A stretch of DNA of 64,000 bases from Microbacterium azadirachtae (lineage in GTDB: Bacteria > Actinomycetota > Actinomycetes > Actinomycetales > Microbacteriaceae). Both the position numbers and the translations under genes were made by a program. Location of the stretch: NCBI RefSeq assembly GCF_000956505.1, contig NZ_JYIX01000040.1:124001-188000 (forward strand). Reading direction: 5' to 3'. Shown here one piece after another: positions 9,275 through 18,251 of the stretch (positions are counted from its first letter, which is position 1; each line of letters opens with the position of its first letter). The notes beneath the pieces are model-generated. The model ran no database searches. It was not told the origin of the DNA and saw only the letters and a program-made list of their open reading frames with translations.

Positions 9275-12102
9275 CAGTCGCGCCCCGTCAGGCCCCAGGC
9301 GTCCTCATCGGACTCCGCGTCGACCTCGGGGAGGCCGCGGTACTGCGCTTCGAGCGGATCCTCGCTGTAGCGGTCATCGGCCCCACCGTAGGACGGTGCG
9401 GGCACAGGGTCGGCGGGACGCGGCGGCACTGCGGCCGCCGGCATGGACGCGGGAGCCGCCGGTGCGGCAGGAGCGCTCGGGGCCGAGGCCGCGCGCGCAG
9501 AGGGCGGATCCTCGCCGCGCAGCTTGGCCAGCACTCCGGCCAGCTGCTCGGGCGTGACCAGCACGTCGCGCGCCTTGGACCCCTCGGACGGGCCGACGAT
9601 CTCGCGGGACTCGAGCAGATCCATGAGCCGCCCGGCCTTGGCGAAGCCGACGCGCAGCTTGCGCTGCAGCATCGACGTGGAGCCGAACTGCGACGAGACG
9701 ATGAGCTCGGCGGCGGCGAGGAGCAGCTCGAGGTCGTCGCCGATGTCCTCGTCGACCTCCTTCTTCTTGCCCTCGACCGCTTCTGCCACATCGGGCCGGT
9801 ACTCCGGACGCGCCTGACCCGTGACGTGCTTGACGACCGCTTCGATCTCGCTCTCGTCGACCCACGCGCCCTGCAGGCGGAAGGGCTTGGAGGATCCCAT
9901 CGGGGAGAACAGCGCGTCGCCCTGCCCGATCAGCTTGTCGGCGCCGGGGCTGTCCAGGATCACGCGGCTGTCGGTGACGCTGGTCACGGCGAAGGCGAGG
10001 CGTGACGGCACGTTGGCTTTGATGAGGCCGGTCACGACGTCGACGCTGGGTCGCTGGGTCGCGAGCACGAGGTGGATGCCGCTCGCGCGGGCGAGCTGCG
10101 TGATACGGACGATCGAGTCCTCCACATCGCGCGGAGCGACCATCATGAGGTCCGCGAGCTCGTCGACCACCACGAGCAGGTAGGGGTAGGGCTTGAGCAC
10201 GCGCTCACTGCCGGCAGGCAGCACGACCTCGCCGGCGCGCACGGCACGGTTGAAGTCATCGATGTGGCGGAAGCCGAACGACGCGAGGTCGTCGTACCGC
10301 ATGTCCATCTCCTTCACGACCCACTGCAGCGCCTCTGCGGCCTTCTTGGCGTTCGTGATGATGGGCGTGATGAGGTGCGGTACGCCGGCGTAGCTGGTGA
10401 GCTCCACGCGCTTCGGGTCGATCAGCACCATGCGCACGTCCGCGGGGCGGGCGCGCATGAGAAGGCTCGTGATCATCGAGTTCACGAAGCTCGACTTGCC
10501 GGATCCGGTCGATCCCGCCACCAGGAGGTGCGGCATCTTGGCGAGGTTGGCGAGGACGAAGTTGCCGCCGACATCCTTGCCGACGCCGATCGTCAGCGGA
10601 TGCGTGCTCTTCTGCGCCGCAGCGGAGCGGAGCACATCGCCGAGCGCGACGGTCTCGCGGTCGGCGTTCGGGATCTCGATGCCGATCGCGCTCTTGCCCG
10701 GGATCGGCGAGAGGATCCGCACGTCGTTCGACGCGACCGCATAGGCGAAGTTGTTGCTCAGCTGCAGGATCTTCTCGACCTTGACGCCGTGACCGACCTC
10801 GACCTCGTACTGGGTCACTGTCGGGCCGCGCGAGAAGCCGGTCACCTTCGCATCGACGTTGAACTGGGTGAGAACGTTCGTGATCTGCTCGACCACGCGA
10901 TCGTTCGCCTCGGAGCGGGCGACCGAGGGCGGCCCCGCCTTGAGCGCACCCGGCGACGGGAGGATGTACGGTGCGGCCGGCGCCTGCGGGCCGCGCTCGC
11001 CGGGCCCATCGGTGCCGAAGCCGTCAAATCCGGCCAGCTCGAGCTCGCCGGTATCGCCGTCGTCCAGCAGCGCGGTGCTCTGCTGCTCGGCGAGGGAGTC
11101 CGCGACGGCGCGCACGTCGGTGAGCACCTCGGTGGCGGCGTCGTAAGGATCCTCGTCCTTGATGACGGCCTGGTCGTACGCGGTCGCCTGCGCCACCGTG
11201 GGGGTGTCGTCCTGCGCCGTGAGCAGCTCGGTGAGGTCCTGCGAGCCGATCCCGTCGTCCGGATCCTCTTCGCGTCCTGTCTTGTTGCGCCGCCACCAGG
11301 GCAGCACATCCGGGTCGTCGACCTTGTCGGCCTCGTCGACCGTTGCGGCTTCCTCGGCGGGGGCCGCCTTCGGCGTGCGCTCCGCGTCGAACATCCACGC
11401 GTACAGGTCGCCCAGGCGCTGGCCGATGCGGTTCGGCGGCGTCTTGGTGAGGATCAGCACGCTGAGCGCCGCGAGCAGCGACAGCACGATGTAGGCCGGG
11501 ACCGAGGTCAGGTAGCTGAGGGGCTGGCCCAGCAGCCAGCCGAAGAGGCCGCCGGCGGCGCTGAGCGCCACCATCCCCTGCTTCGGCTGCGGCATCCCGC
11601 CTGCGACGTGGCAGAAGCCCGCGAGGGTGACCACGAACAGCCCGAATCCGATCCCGATCCGTCCGTTGTCGTGCACGGAGGAGGGGTGACGGAACAACCA
11701 CCCGGCCAGGAGCAGCAGCAGCACCGGCATGATGAACGCGGCGCGGCCGATCAGCGCGCCCACGGAGTAGGCGCTGATGTTCGTCGCGACCGTGTTGCCG
11801 ATGAAGAACCACTCGTTCACGGCACCCGCGACGGCGAGCAGCACGAGGAGGAACGGGAAGCCGTCGCGGCGCTGATCCTTCTCCAGCGTCTCCAGGCCGA
11901 AGGCGCGGAAGAGCCCGCCCACGCCGTGCGCGAGGCCCGTCCAGGCGCGCGCGATCACCGGCGGCTTGTCGGGCTCGTCGACGTACTTCCTCGGGGCGGG
12001 CGCGGCTTTGGTCGAACTGCGCGGCTTCGCCCCGGACGTGGAGCGACTGCGCGTCGAGGGTTTCTCGGCCGCGCTCTTGGTCGCATTCGAACTCCTGGGC
12101 AT
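9274..12102 (-). CDS. ftsK: DNA translocase FtsK/SpoIIIE
   Basis: A septal DNA pump that clears chromosome ends at division. The N-terminus is basic (rich in Ser, Lys, Arg) and is followed by four or five membrane segments within residues 60-220. An acidic linker leads to the motor domain, with Walker A GSTGSGKS at about residue 527 and Walker B LLVVVDELADLM. The C-terminal gamma winged helix (SSQFGSTSMLQRKLRVGFAK) reads KOPS sites. A -10 (TAGCGT, 12109-12114) lies 6 nt before the ATG, downstream of the rnj terminator, so ftsK heads the ftsK-pgsA-cinA operon. Confidence 0.96.
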   Translation of the reverse strand: MPRSSNATKSAAEKPSTRSRSTSGAKPRSSTKAAPAPRKYVDEPDKPPVIARAWTGLAHGVGGLFRAFGLETLEKDQRRDGFPFLLVLLAVAGAVNEWFFIGNTVATNISAYSVGALIGRAAFIMPVLLLLLAGWLFRHPSSVHDNGRIGIGFGLFVVTLAGFCHVAGGMPQPKQGMVALSAAGGLFGWLLGQPLSYLTSVPAYIVLSLLAALSVLILTKTPPNRIGQRLGDLYAWMFDAERTPKAAPAEEAATVDEADKVDDPDVLPWWRRNKTGREEDPDDGIGSQDLTELLTAQDDTPTVAQATAYDQAVIKDEDPYDAATEVLTDVRAVADSLAEQQSTALLDDGDTGELELAGFDGFGTDGPGERGPQAPAAPYILPSPGALKAGPPSVARSEANDRVVEQITNVLTQFNVDAKVTGFSRGPTVTQYEVEVGHGVKVEKILQLSNNFAYAVASNDVRILSPIPGKSAIGIEIPNADRETVALGDVLRSAAAQKSTHPLTIGVGKDVGGNFVLANLAKMPHLLVAGSTGSGKSSFVNSMITSLLMRARPADVRMVLIDPKRVELTSYAGVPHLITPIITNAKKAAEALQWVVKEMDMRYDDLASFGFRHIDDFNRAVRAGEVVLPAGSERVLKPYPYLLVVVDELADLMMVAPRDVEDSIVRITQLARASGIHLVLATQRPSVDVVTGLIKANVPSRLAFAVTSVTDSRVILDSPGADKLIGQGDALFSPMGSSKPFRLQGAWVDESEIEAVVKHVTGQARPEYRPDVAEAVEGKKKEVDEDIGDDLELLLAAAELIVSSQFGSTSMLQRKLRVGFAKAGRLMDLLESREIVGPSEGSKARDVLVTPEQLAGVLAKLRGEDPPSARAASAPSAPAAPAAPASMPAAAVPPRPADPVPAPSYGGADDRYSEDPLEAQYRGLPEVDAESDEDAWGLTGRD

Positions 12103-12132
12103 GCCCCCACGCTACGGCCGGACGCCGACAAA

Positions 12133-12169
12133 GGCCCGCAATGACGCGGCTTTCCGCGGAATTGCGGCC
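12133..12169 (-). terminator. Terminator hairpin after rnj
   Basis: Nested inverted repeat: CCGCAAT (12136-12142) pairs with ATTGCGG (12161-12167), with inner CGCGG/CCGCG. On the minus strand it is followed by CCTTTGTC. It separates the dapA-rnj transcript from the ftsK promoter. Confidence 0.65.
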
Positions 12170-12195
12170 TCAGCGGGACTCAGGAGACCGGTCGC

Positions 12196-13872
12196 TCATG
12201 CCTCGATGACGAGCGGGACGATCATCGGGCGGCGACGCAGCTTCTGGTTCACCCATCGGCCGATCGTGCGACGGACGATCTGCGAAAGCGCGTGGCTGTC
12301 GCGCACCCCGTTTCCGGCCGCCTCCTTGAGCGCCGCGACGATCTTCGGCGCCACGTCGTCGAAGACGGAGTCGTCCTCCGCGACGCCGCGGGCGTGGATC
12401 TCCGGGCCGGAGATGATGCGACCGGTCGTGGAGTCGACCACGACGATGATGGACACGAAGCCCTCCTCGCCGAGGATGCGTCGGTCCTTCAGGTCCGCAT
12501 CGGTGATCTCGCCGACCGTGGAGCCGTCGACGTACACGAAGCCGATGTCGAGCTGCCCCGCGACGCGGGCGACGCCGTCCTTGAGGTCGATCACGGTGCC
12601 GTTGGAGCCGAGGATCGTGCGCTCCTCGGGAATTCCGGTGTCCTGGGCGAGCTTGGCGTTCGCCATGAGGTGACGGTACTCGCCGTGCACGGGGAGGACG
12701 TTCTTCGGCTTCAGGATGTTGTAGCAGTACAGCAGCTCTCCGGCCGCGGCGTGGCCCGAGACGTGCACCCGCGCGTTCGCCTTGTGCACGACGTTCGCGC
12801 CGAGCTTCGTCAGCCCGTCGATCACGCGGTACACGGCGTTCTCGTTGCCGGGGATGAGGCTCGACGCCAGGATCACTGTGTCGCCAGGGCCCGGCTCGAT
12901 CGCGTGGTCGAGGTTGGCCATGCGGCTGAGGACGGCCATCGGCTCGCCCTGGGATCCGGTCGACATGTAGACGATCTGGTCCTCAGGGAGGTCGCGCGCC
13001 TTCTTGTAGTCGATGAGCACGCCGTCCGGCACCTTGAGGTAGCCGAGCTGCTCCGCGATCGTCATGTTGCGGACCATGCTGCGTCCGAGGAACGCCACCC
13101 GGCGGCCGTGCGCGTGCGCGGCGTCGATGACCTGCTGCACGCGGTGCACGTGGCTGGAGAAGCTCGCGACGATGACACGACGCGGCGCCTTGCCGATGAC
13201 CTGATCGAGCACAGGGCCGATCGAGCGCTCGGTCGGCGTGAACCCGGGCACGTCGGCGTTGGTCGAGTCGACGAGGAACAGGTCGACGCCCTCCTCGCCG
13301 AGGCGCGAGAACGCGCGGAGGTCCGTGATGCGACCGTCCAGAGGCAGCTGGTCCATCTTGAAGTCGCCGGTCGCGAGCACCAGGCCCGCGGGGGTGCGGA
13401 TCGCGACGGCCAGTGCGTCGGGGATGGAGTGGTTGACCGCGACGAACTCGAGGTCGAACGGCCCGACCTTCTCCTGCTGACCCTCCTTCACCGTGAGGGT
13501 GAAGGGCTTGATCCGGTGCTCCTTGAGCTTGGCCTCGACGAGCGCGAGGGTGAGCCCGGATCCGATCAGCGGGATGTCTCCCTTGAGCCGCAGCAGGTAG
13601 GGCACGGCGCCGATGTGATCTTCGTGGCCGTGCGTGAGCACGACGCCGACGATGTCGTCGAGGCGGTCCTTGATGGGCTCGAAGTCGGGCAGGATCAGGT
13701 CGACGCCGGGCTGGTGCTCCTCCGGGAAGAGCACGCCGCAGTCGACGACCAGGAGCTTGCCGTCGTACTCGAAGACGGTCATGTTGCGGCCGACCTCCCC
13801 GAGCCCGCCCAAGGGCGTGACGCGGAGGGTGCCGGGCGCGAGCGCTTCGGGATCGGCGAGGGGAATGTTCAT
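12196..13872 (-). CDS. rnj: Ribonuclease J
   Basis: A metallo-beta-lactamase/beta-CASP RNase with 5'-3' exo- and endonuclease activity. The zinc motif LTHGHEDHIGAVPYL lies at about residue 80, with further metal ligands at DAVAVAI...GDFKMDQ and HVSGHAAAGEL. The start (MNIPLADPE) follows AGGAGG; an upstream in-frame reading from 13941 is rejected. At 558 residues it is typical for actinobacteria. It sits downstream of dapA, its standard neighbour, across a 129-bp gap in which I see no further signal. Confidence 0.96.
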   Translation of the reverse strand: MNIPLADPEALAPGTLRVTPLGGLGEVGRNMTVFEYDGKLLVVDCGVLFPEEHQPGVDLILPDFEPIKDRLDDIVGVVLTHGHEDHIGAVPYLLRLKGDIPLIGSGLTLALVEAKLKEHRIKPFTLTVKEGQQEKVGPFDLEFVAVNHSIPDALAVAIRTPAGLVLATGDFKMDQLPLDGRITDLRAFSRLGEEGVDLFLVDSTNADVPGFTPTERSIGPVLDQVIGKAPRRVIVASFSSHVHRVQQVIDAAHAHGRRVAFLGRSMVRNMTIAEQLGYLKVPDGVLIDYKKARDLPEDQIVYMSTGSQGEPMAVLSRMANLDHAIEPGPGDTVILASSLIPGNENAVYRVIDGLTKLGANVVHKANARVHVSGHAAAGELLYCYNILKPKNVLPVHGEYRHLMANAKLAQDTGIPEERTILGSNGTVIDLKDGVARVAGQLDIGFVYVDGSTVGEITDADLKDRRILGEEGFVSIIVVVDSTTGRIISGPEIHARGVAEDDSVFDDVAPKIVAALKEAAGNGVRDSHALSQIVRRTIGRWVNQKLRRRPMIVPLVIEA

Positions 13873-14001
13873 GTGGTGCCTCCTAGGCGGGACGCGCTGC
13901 GCGTCCGAGGTTCTTGTCTCCCCTGCCGACCGGGACCGCATCCGTCTGCGCGTTCCGCGCGGATCCGTCCTGTTCGGGTGCGATGCCCATCGGCCGCGCC
14001 C

Positions 14002-14979
14002 TCATCGGGTCGTGCCGTGCACCTTGGGGAGCGCGCCGCCGGCGGCGGCATTGCGGTCGGGGCGGAAGTCGGAGAAGTCCGCGCCCGGGATGTCCTTGAC
14101 GAGCGCGAGCTCGTCCTCGATGAGGGCGGCCTCCCACTCCTCCGGCCCCACCAGGGGCAGGCGGACGCGGGGGCTGGTGATGCGGCCGAGGCCGTGCAGG
14201 ATGTACTTCGCCGACACCGTGCCAGGCACGTGCGTCATCGCGGCGCGGACGAGCGGCTCGAGGCGTTTGTGCTCGGCGGTGGCGGCGGCAAGGTCACCGC
14301 GGTTCACCGCGTCGACGATCGCGCGGTACGGCGCCGAGGTGATGTTCGCCGTGACGCCGATGAGCCCGGTCGCCCCGATCGAGAGGTGCGGGAGCACGTT
14401 CGAGTCGTCGCCGGAGAAGTACATCAGGTCGGTCTGGTTGAGCACCCGGCTGACCTCGGAGAAGTCGCCCTTGGCGTCCTTCACCGCGAGGATGTTCGGG
14501 TGCTTGGCGAGACGCAGGATCGTCTCGTACTTGATCGGCACGCCGGTGCGACCGGGGATGTCGTAGAGGATCACCGGCAGATCGGTGGCGTCGGCGACGA
14601 GGCGGAAGTGCGTGAGGATGCCCGCCTGGGTGGGCTTGTTGTAGTACGGCGTGACGATCATGATGCCGTCGGCGCCGGCCTTCTCGCTGGCCTTGTACAA
14701 CTCGATCGCGTGCGCGGTCTCGTTGGATCCGCCGCCCGTGATGATCTTCGCGCGACCCGCGGCGACGTCCTTGCCGACCTCGACGAGGCGCAGCTTCTCG
14801 GCGTCGGTGAGGGTCGAGGTCTCCCCCGTCGTCCCTGTGACGACGATGCCGTCGGCACCGTCCGAGATGACACGGTCGATGTGCTTCTCGACGGAAGGCC
14901 AGTCGACCTCGCCGTCGGCCGTCATCGGGGTGATGAGGGCGACGAGCACCTGTCCGAAGGGATTGCCCGTGTGCGTCAT
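14002..14979 (-). CDS. dapA: 4-hydroxy-tetrahydrodipicolinate synthase DapA
   Basis: First committed step of lysine and diaminopimelate synthesis, condensing pyruvate and aspartate semialdehyde. The Schiff-base Lys is in LAVKDAKGDF, the proton-relay Tyr in TPYYNKPTQAG, the Thr pair in VTGTTGETSTL and the Arg in YDIPGRTGV. The 325-residue length is slightly above average because of a short C-terminal extension. A -10 (TACGCT, 14986-14991) lies 6 nt before the ATG, giving a probable leaderless transcript. dapB is at 25457-26203. Confidence 0.96.
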   Translation of the reverse strand: MTHTGNPFGQVLVALITPMTADGEVDWPSVEKHIDRVISDGADGIVVTGTTGETSTLTDAEKLRLVEVGKDVAAGRAKIITGGGSNETAHAIELYKASEKAGADGIMIVTPYYNKPTQAGILTHFRLVADATDLPVILYDIPGRTGVPIKYETILRLAKHPNILAVKDAKGDFSEVSRVLNQTDLMYFSGDDSNVLPHLSIGATGLIGVTANITSAPYRAIVDAVNRGDLAAATAEHKRLEPLVRAAMTHVPGTVSAKYILHGLGRITSPRVRLPLVGPEEWEAALIEDELALVKDIPGADFSDFRPDRNAAAGGALPKVHGTTR

Positions 14980-15007
14980 GGGTCCAGCGTAATGGACCCG
15001 GCGATGC

Positions 15008-15430
15008 TCACGCTGTCGGCGTGACGCGGATGACGTCGCCGCGGGCCAGATCCGCACTGGGCTTCAGGAGCAGACCGGCGGCGATGCCCACCGGCGCCTC
15101 ACTGGCCTTCTTGCGGAACATCTCGATGCCGGTGATCGTGCTGACACCGGTCTGGGTGGCTCCGCGGAGCACCACCACGCGGTCACCGACGCGCATCGTG
15201 CCCGTCGTGGTCCTGCCCGTCGCAACCTGGCCGCGCCCGGTGATCGTGAAGACGTCCTCCACGACGAACTCGGAGGTCCCGATGCCGGTCGAGACCGTGC
15301 TCGCGGCCGAGGCGATGCCCGTGCTCGGAGCGATCCCGGCGGCGGCCAGCCGCTCGGCCTCCTGCGCGTTGTACTGCCGGAGCAGCTCGTTCGCGTCCTG
15401 CGGATCCTTCTTCTTCCCGAACCAGCCCAT
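15008..15430 (-). CDS. Stand-alone EF-Tu domain-2-like protein
   Basis: A 140-residue protein whose second half reads like domain 2 of elongation factor Tu. VEDVFTITGRGQVATGR, GTMRVGDRVVVL, TITGIEMFRKKASEAPVG and LARGDVIRV align with the EF-Tu beta-barrel that contacts tRNA and the ribosome. There is no GTPase domain. The first 55 residues begin MGWFGKKKDPQDANELLR and become Ala/Ser/Thr-rich, perhaps a flexible linker. Function is unknown. Its -10 (TAGGCT, 15438-15443) is 7 nt from the ATG and back to back with that of the NUDIX gene. Confidence 0.8.
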   Translation of the reverse strand: MGWFGKKKDPQDANELLRQYNAQEAERLAAAGIAPSTGIASAASTVSTGIGTSEFVVEDVFTITGRGQVATGRTTTGTMRVGDRVVVLRGATQTGVSTITGIEMFRKKASEAPVGIAAGLLLKPSADLARGDVIRVTPTA

Positions 15431-15437
15431 GCGTTCG

Positions 15438-15464
15438 AGCCTAGAGGGGGCGGCCGGTTAGGCT
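15438..15464. promoter_or_regulatory. Back-to-back divergent leaderless promoters
   Basis: Two TAGGCT -10 hexamers face opposite ways: 15438-15443 (minus) and 15459-15464 (plus), 15 bp apart. Each stands 7 nt from its start codon (15430 and 15472). The region for each -35 therefore overlaps the other -10, so the two promoters should compete for polymerase. Confidence 0.6.
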
Positions 15465-15471
15465 CGCGCAC

Positions 15472-16011
15472 ATGGCCTGGCAGACGCGGGACTCGCGCAT
15501 CGTCTACGACAACCGCTGGATCTCGGTGCGGGAGGATCAGGTCTCCGGACCGGCCGGCGACGGGATCTACGGCGTGGTGACCCTGAAGAACCCCGCGGTG
15601 TTCGTGGTGGCTCTGGACGAGCAGGACCGCGTGTGCCTCGTCACGATCGACCGCTACACGACCGGACGCTCGGTCGAGGTGCCCGCCGGAGGCTCGGACG
15701 GGGAGGATCCGCTCCTCGCCGCGCGTCGCGAGCTCCGCGAGGAGACAGGGCTCGAGGCGGACGAGTGGACGCCGATCGGCACGATGAACGCCCTCAACGG
15801 CGTGACCGTGGCGCCGGAGCACGTCTTCCTCGCCCGAGGCCTGCGCGAGGCCGCAGACAGTGCGCACACGCAAGCCGAGGAGGGCATCGACGAGATGGCG
15901 TGGGTGCCTTTCGCCGAGGCGCTCGCGATGATCGCCGACGGGCGGATCCGCGACGGAGAGACGATCGCCGCTCTCGCCTACGCCGGCATCCGGCTGGGCC
16001 GGTTCGCCTGA
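15472..16011 (+). CDS. NUDIX hydrolase (ADP-ribose pyrophosphatase-like)
   Basis: Hydrolyses nucleoside diphosphates linked to another moiety; the subgroup suggests ADP-ribose or similar. The Nudix box core EDPLLAARRELREETGL matches E-x7-REUxEExGU. The preceding loop PAGGSDGE is one residue shorter than the usual PAG-to-E spacing. An N-terminal beta segment (RIVYDNRWISVREDQV) is typical of ADPRases. The 179-residue length fits. A leaderless promoter is predicted from TAGGCT 7 nt upstream. Confidence 0.9.
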   Translation: MAWQTRDSRIVYDNRWISVREDQVSGPAGDGIYGVVTLKNPAVFVVALDEQDRVCLVTIDRYTTGRSVEVPAGGSDGEDPLLAARRELREETGLEADEWTPIGTMNALNGVTVAPEHVFLARGLREAADSAHTQAEEGIDEMAWVPFAEALAMIADGRIRDGETIAALAYAGIRLGRFA

Positions 16012-16040
16012 ACCGCGTACTGCCTCCCCCGCCGCGCGCC

Positions 16041-16802
16041 CTACATGCGGCCGCGGCGGGCGATGCGCGTGGTGAGCGCGCGCGGCACCAGGCGCGAACC
16101 GGCGACGACCGCCTTGTAGCGCAGCGACGGGATCACGACCGACCTGCCCCGGGCGGCGGCGCGCAGGCCCTGGCGCACGACGAAGGGCGCGTCCAGCCAC
16201 AGGAACCGCGGCACGCCCTCCTGGCCCGCTCCGAGCCCCATCCGCGAATGGAAGGTGGTGTGCACGAATCCGGGGCAGAGCGCGGTGACCGTGACGCCGT
16301 CGACGGCGTACTCGCCGTTCGCCCAGCGGCTGAAGCCGATGAGCCACGCCTTGCAGGCGGAGTACGTGGACCGCGAGATGAAGCCGGCCACCGAGGCGAC
16401 GTTGATGATCCGTCCTCCGCGTCCGCGCATGGCCCCGAGCGCGGCGTGCATGAGCCGCATCGGCGCCTCGACGTGCACGCGCAGGTGGCGCACCTCGTCC
16501 GCGATCTCGTTGTCGGCGAAGTGCAACGGCAGCCCGAACCCGGCATTGTTCACGAGCAGGTCGATCGGGTGCCCGGCATCGGCGATCCGCTGCGCCACGC
16601 GGTCGACGTGCTGCTCCTCGGCGAGGTCGGCGACGAGCACCTCCACCGCGACGCCGTGACTCGCGCGGAGCTCCGCGGCGAGCGCCTGCAGCGCGTCCTC
16701 CGAACGGGCGACCAGCACGAGGTCCGCCCCGCGGTCGGCGAGCTGACGGGCGAACTCGGCGCCGAGGCCTGCACTGGCGCCGGTGATGAGAGCGGTGGGC
16801 AT
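16041..16802 (-). CDS. Short-chain dehydrogenase/reductase (SDR)
   Basis: An NAD(P)-dependent oxidoreductase of the classical SDR group. Cofactor motif TGASAGLG is near the N-terminus, followed by LLVNNAGFG and the catalytic Ser (INVASVAG) and YSACK (Tyr-x3-Lys). The start MPTALITG is chosen over a longer reading because AGGAGG lies directly upstream. The 253-residue protein converges on the NUDIX gene and follows dfrA by 32 bp. The substrate cannot be inferred. Confidence 0.9.
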   Translation of the reverse strand: MPTALITGASAGLGAEFARQLADRGADLVLVARSEDALQALAAELRASHGVAVEVLVADLAEEQHVDRVAQRIADAGHPIDLLVNNAGFGLPLHFADNEIADEVRHLRVHVEAPMRLMHAALGAMRGRGGRIINVASVAGFISRSTYSACKAWLIGFSRWANGEYAVDGVTVTALCPGFVHTTFHSRMGLGAGQEGVPRFLWLDAPFVVRQGLRAAARGRSVVIPSLRYKAVVAGSRLVPRALTTRIARRGRM

Positions 16803-16834
16803 ACGGATCCTCCTGTCGGGAGCGGGCGATGCGG

Positions 16835-17311
16835 TCAGCGCTGGTAGCCGAGGAAGCGGAAGCGGATCCCGGTCCTGCTGGTCTGCCATTCCCCCTGCGA
16901 GACGAGCCGGAAGCCCTCGCGCGACGGGGCGAAGGCGTCGCCCGGAACGTCCAGGTCGAGCTCGGTCACCTCCAGGCGCTCAGCGTCGCCGATCACCTCG
17001 CGGAAGATCTCTCCCCCGCCGATCACCCATGCCTCGTCGAGGCCTTCGAGCGCATCGGTGATCGATCCCGCGGTCCGCGTGCCTTCGGCGGACCAGCCGG
17101 GCTGTCGCGTGATGACGATGTTGTCGCGCCCTGGTAGCGGCCTGAACCGCTCGGGGAGCGATTCCCAGGTGCGTCGCCCCATGAGCACGGGCGCACCCAG
17201 GGTGACCTCTTTGAAGTGCGCGAGGTCCTCCGGCACGTGCCAGGGCATCGTTCCGCCGGCGCCGATCACGCCGCCGTGCGCCTCGGCCCACACCAGCCCG
17301 ATCCGCGTCAT
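16835..17311 (-). CDS. folA: Dihydrofolate reductase
   Basis: Reduces dihydrofolate to tetrahydrofolate with NADPH, regenerating the folate oxidised by ThyA. Motifs: GVIGAGGTMPWHVPEDLAHF (substrate and Met20 loop), VLMGRRTWESLP (NADPH site) and WVIGGGEIF. The length of 158 residues is typical. Its ATG overlaps the thyA stop as ATGA, coupling the two enzymes. Confidence 0.96.
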   Translation of the reverse strand: MTRIGLVWAEAHGGVIGAGGTMPWHVPEDLAHFKEVTLGAPVLMGRRTWESLPERFRPLPGRDNIVITRQPGWSAEGTRTAGSITDALEGLDEAWVIGGGEIFREVIGDAERLEVTELDLDVPGDAFAPSREGFRLVSQGEWQTSRTGIRFRFLGYQR

Positions 17312-18117
17312 ACGGCGACCGCCGCCCGGATGGCCGGGTGGTGCTGGTAGTCCTCGACCGCGAAGTCCTCGTAGGCGTAGTCGAAGATCGACTCCGGCTT
17401 CCGCGTGATCCGCAGGGTCGGGTACGGGTACGGCTCGCGCGTGAGCTGCTCCCGCACCTGCTCGAGGTGGTTGTCGTAGATGTGGCAGTCGCCGCCCGTC
17501 CACACGAAGTCGCCGGGCTCGAGGCCGGTCTGCTGCGCCACCATCAGGGTGAGCAGCGCGTAGGACGCGATGTTGAACGGCACGCCGAGGAACAGGTCGG
17601 CGCTGCGCTGGTAGAGCTGGCACGACAGCTTGCCGTCGGCCACATAGAACTGGAAGAGCGCGTGGCAGGGGGCGAGCGCCATGTTCGGGATGTCGGCCGG
17701 GTTCCATGCGGACACGATGATGCGGCGCGAATCCGGCGAGTTGCGGATCTGGTCGATCACCTGCTGCAGCTGGTCGATGTGGCCGCCGTCGGGCGTGGGC
17801 CAGGAGCGCCACTGCACTCCGTAGACCGGGCCGAGGTCGCCGTCGGCATCCGCCCACTCGTCCCAGATGGTGACGCCGTTCTCCTGCAGCCACCGCACGT
17901 TGGAGTCGCCGCGCAGGAACCAGAGCAGCTCGTACGCGATGGACTTGAAGTGCACGCGCTTGGTCGTGATGAGCGGGAAGCCCTGAGACAGGTCGAAGCG
18001 GATCTGCCGGCCGAACACGCTGGTCGTCCCCGTGCCGGTGCGATCGTCCTTGTGCGTGCCGCTCGCCAGCACGTCGCGGAGCAGGTCTTCGTACGGCGTG
18101 GGGATCGCGGCGCTCAT
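17308..18117 (-). CDS. thyA: Thymidylate synthase ThyA
   Basis: Methylates dUMP to dTMP with methylene-tetrahydrofolate, producing dihydrofolate for the next gene. The catalytic Cys is in LAPCHALFQFYV, and the dUMP-binding QRSADLFLGVPFNIASYA and HIYDNHLEQ segments are intact. At 269 residues it is a short ThyA of the E. coli type. A -10 (TACGCT, 18125-18130) lies 7 nt before the ATG, giving a probable leaderless thyA-folA message. Confidence 0.97.
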   Translation of the reverse strand: MSAAIPTPYEDLLRDVLASGTHKDDRTGTGTTSVFGRQIRFDLSQGFPLITTKRVHFKSIAYELLWFLRGDSNVRWLQENGVTIWDEWADADGDLGPVYGVQWRSWPTPDGGHIDQLQQVIDQIRNSPDSRRIIVSAWNPADIPNMALAPCHALFQFYVADGKLSCQLYQRSADLFLGVPFNIASYALLTLMVAQQTGLEPGDFVWTGGDCHIYDNHLEQVREQLTREPYPYPTLRITRKPESIFDYAYEDFAVEDYQHHPAIRAAVAV

Positions 18118-18251
18118 GCGTTTCAGCGTACCGGGGGCGACCGACGCGCGGGCCCTTCGACAGACTCAGGGACCGATACGCACCGGGATCGCGCCCTGAC
18201 TCGAACCGTCATATCCGCCCGCTCCCCCGCGGGCGGACGTAGCCTCGGACC

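Noticed and set aside
12292..15024. A 910-codon open frame on the plus strand opposite rnj and dapA
   Set aside because: It is antisense to two clear enzymes; in 70% GC DNA the opposite strand often stays open. Its translation is low-complexity (Asp, Val, Arg, Glu) with no domain.
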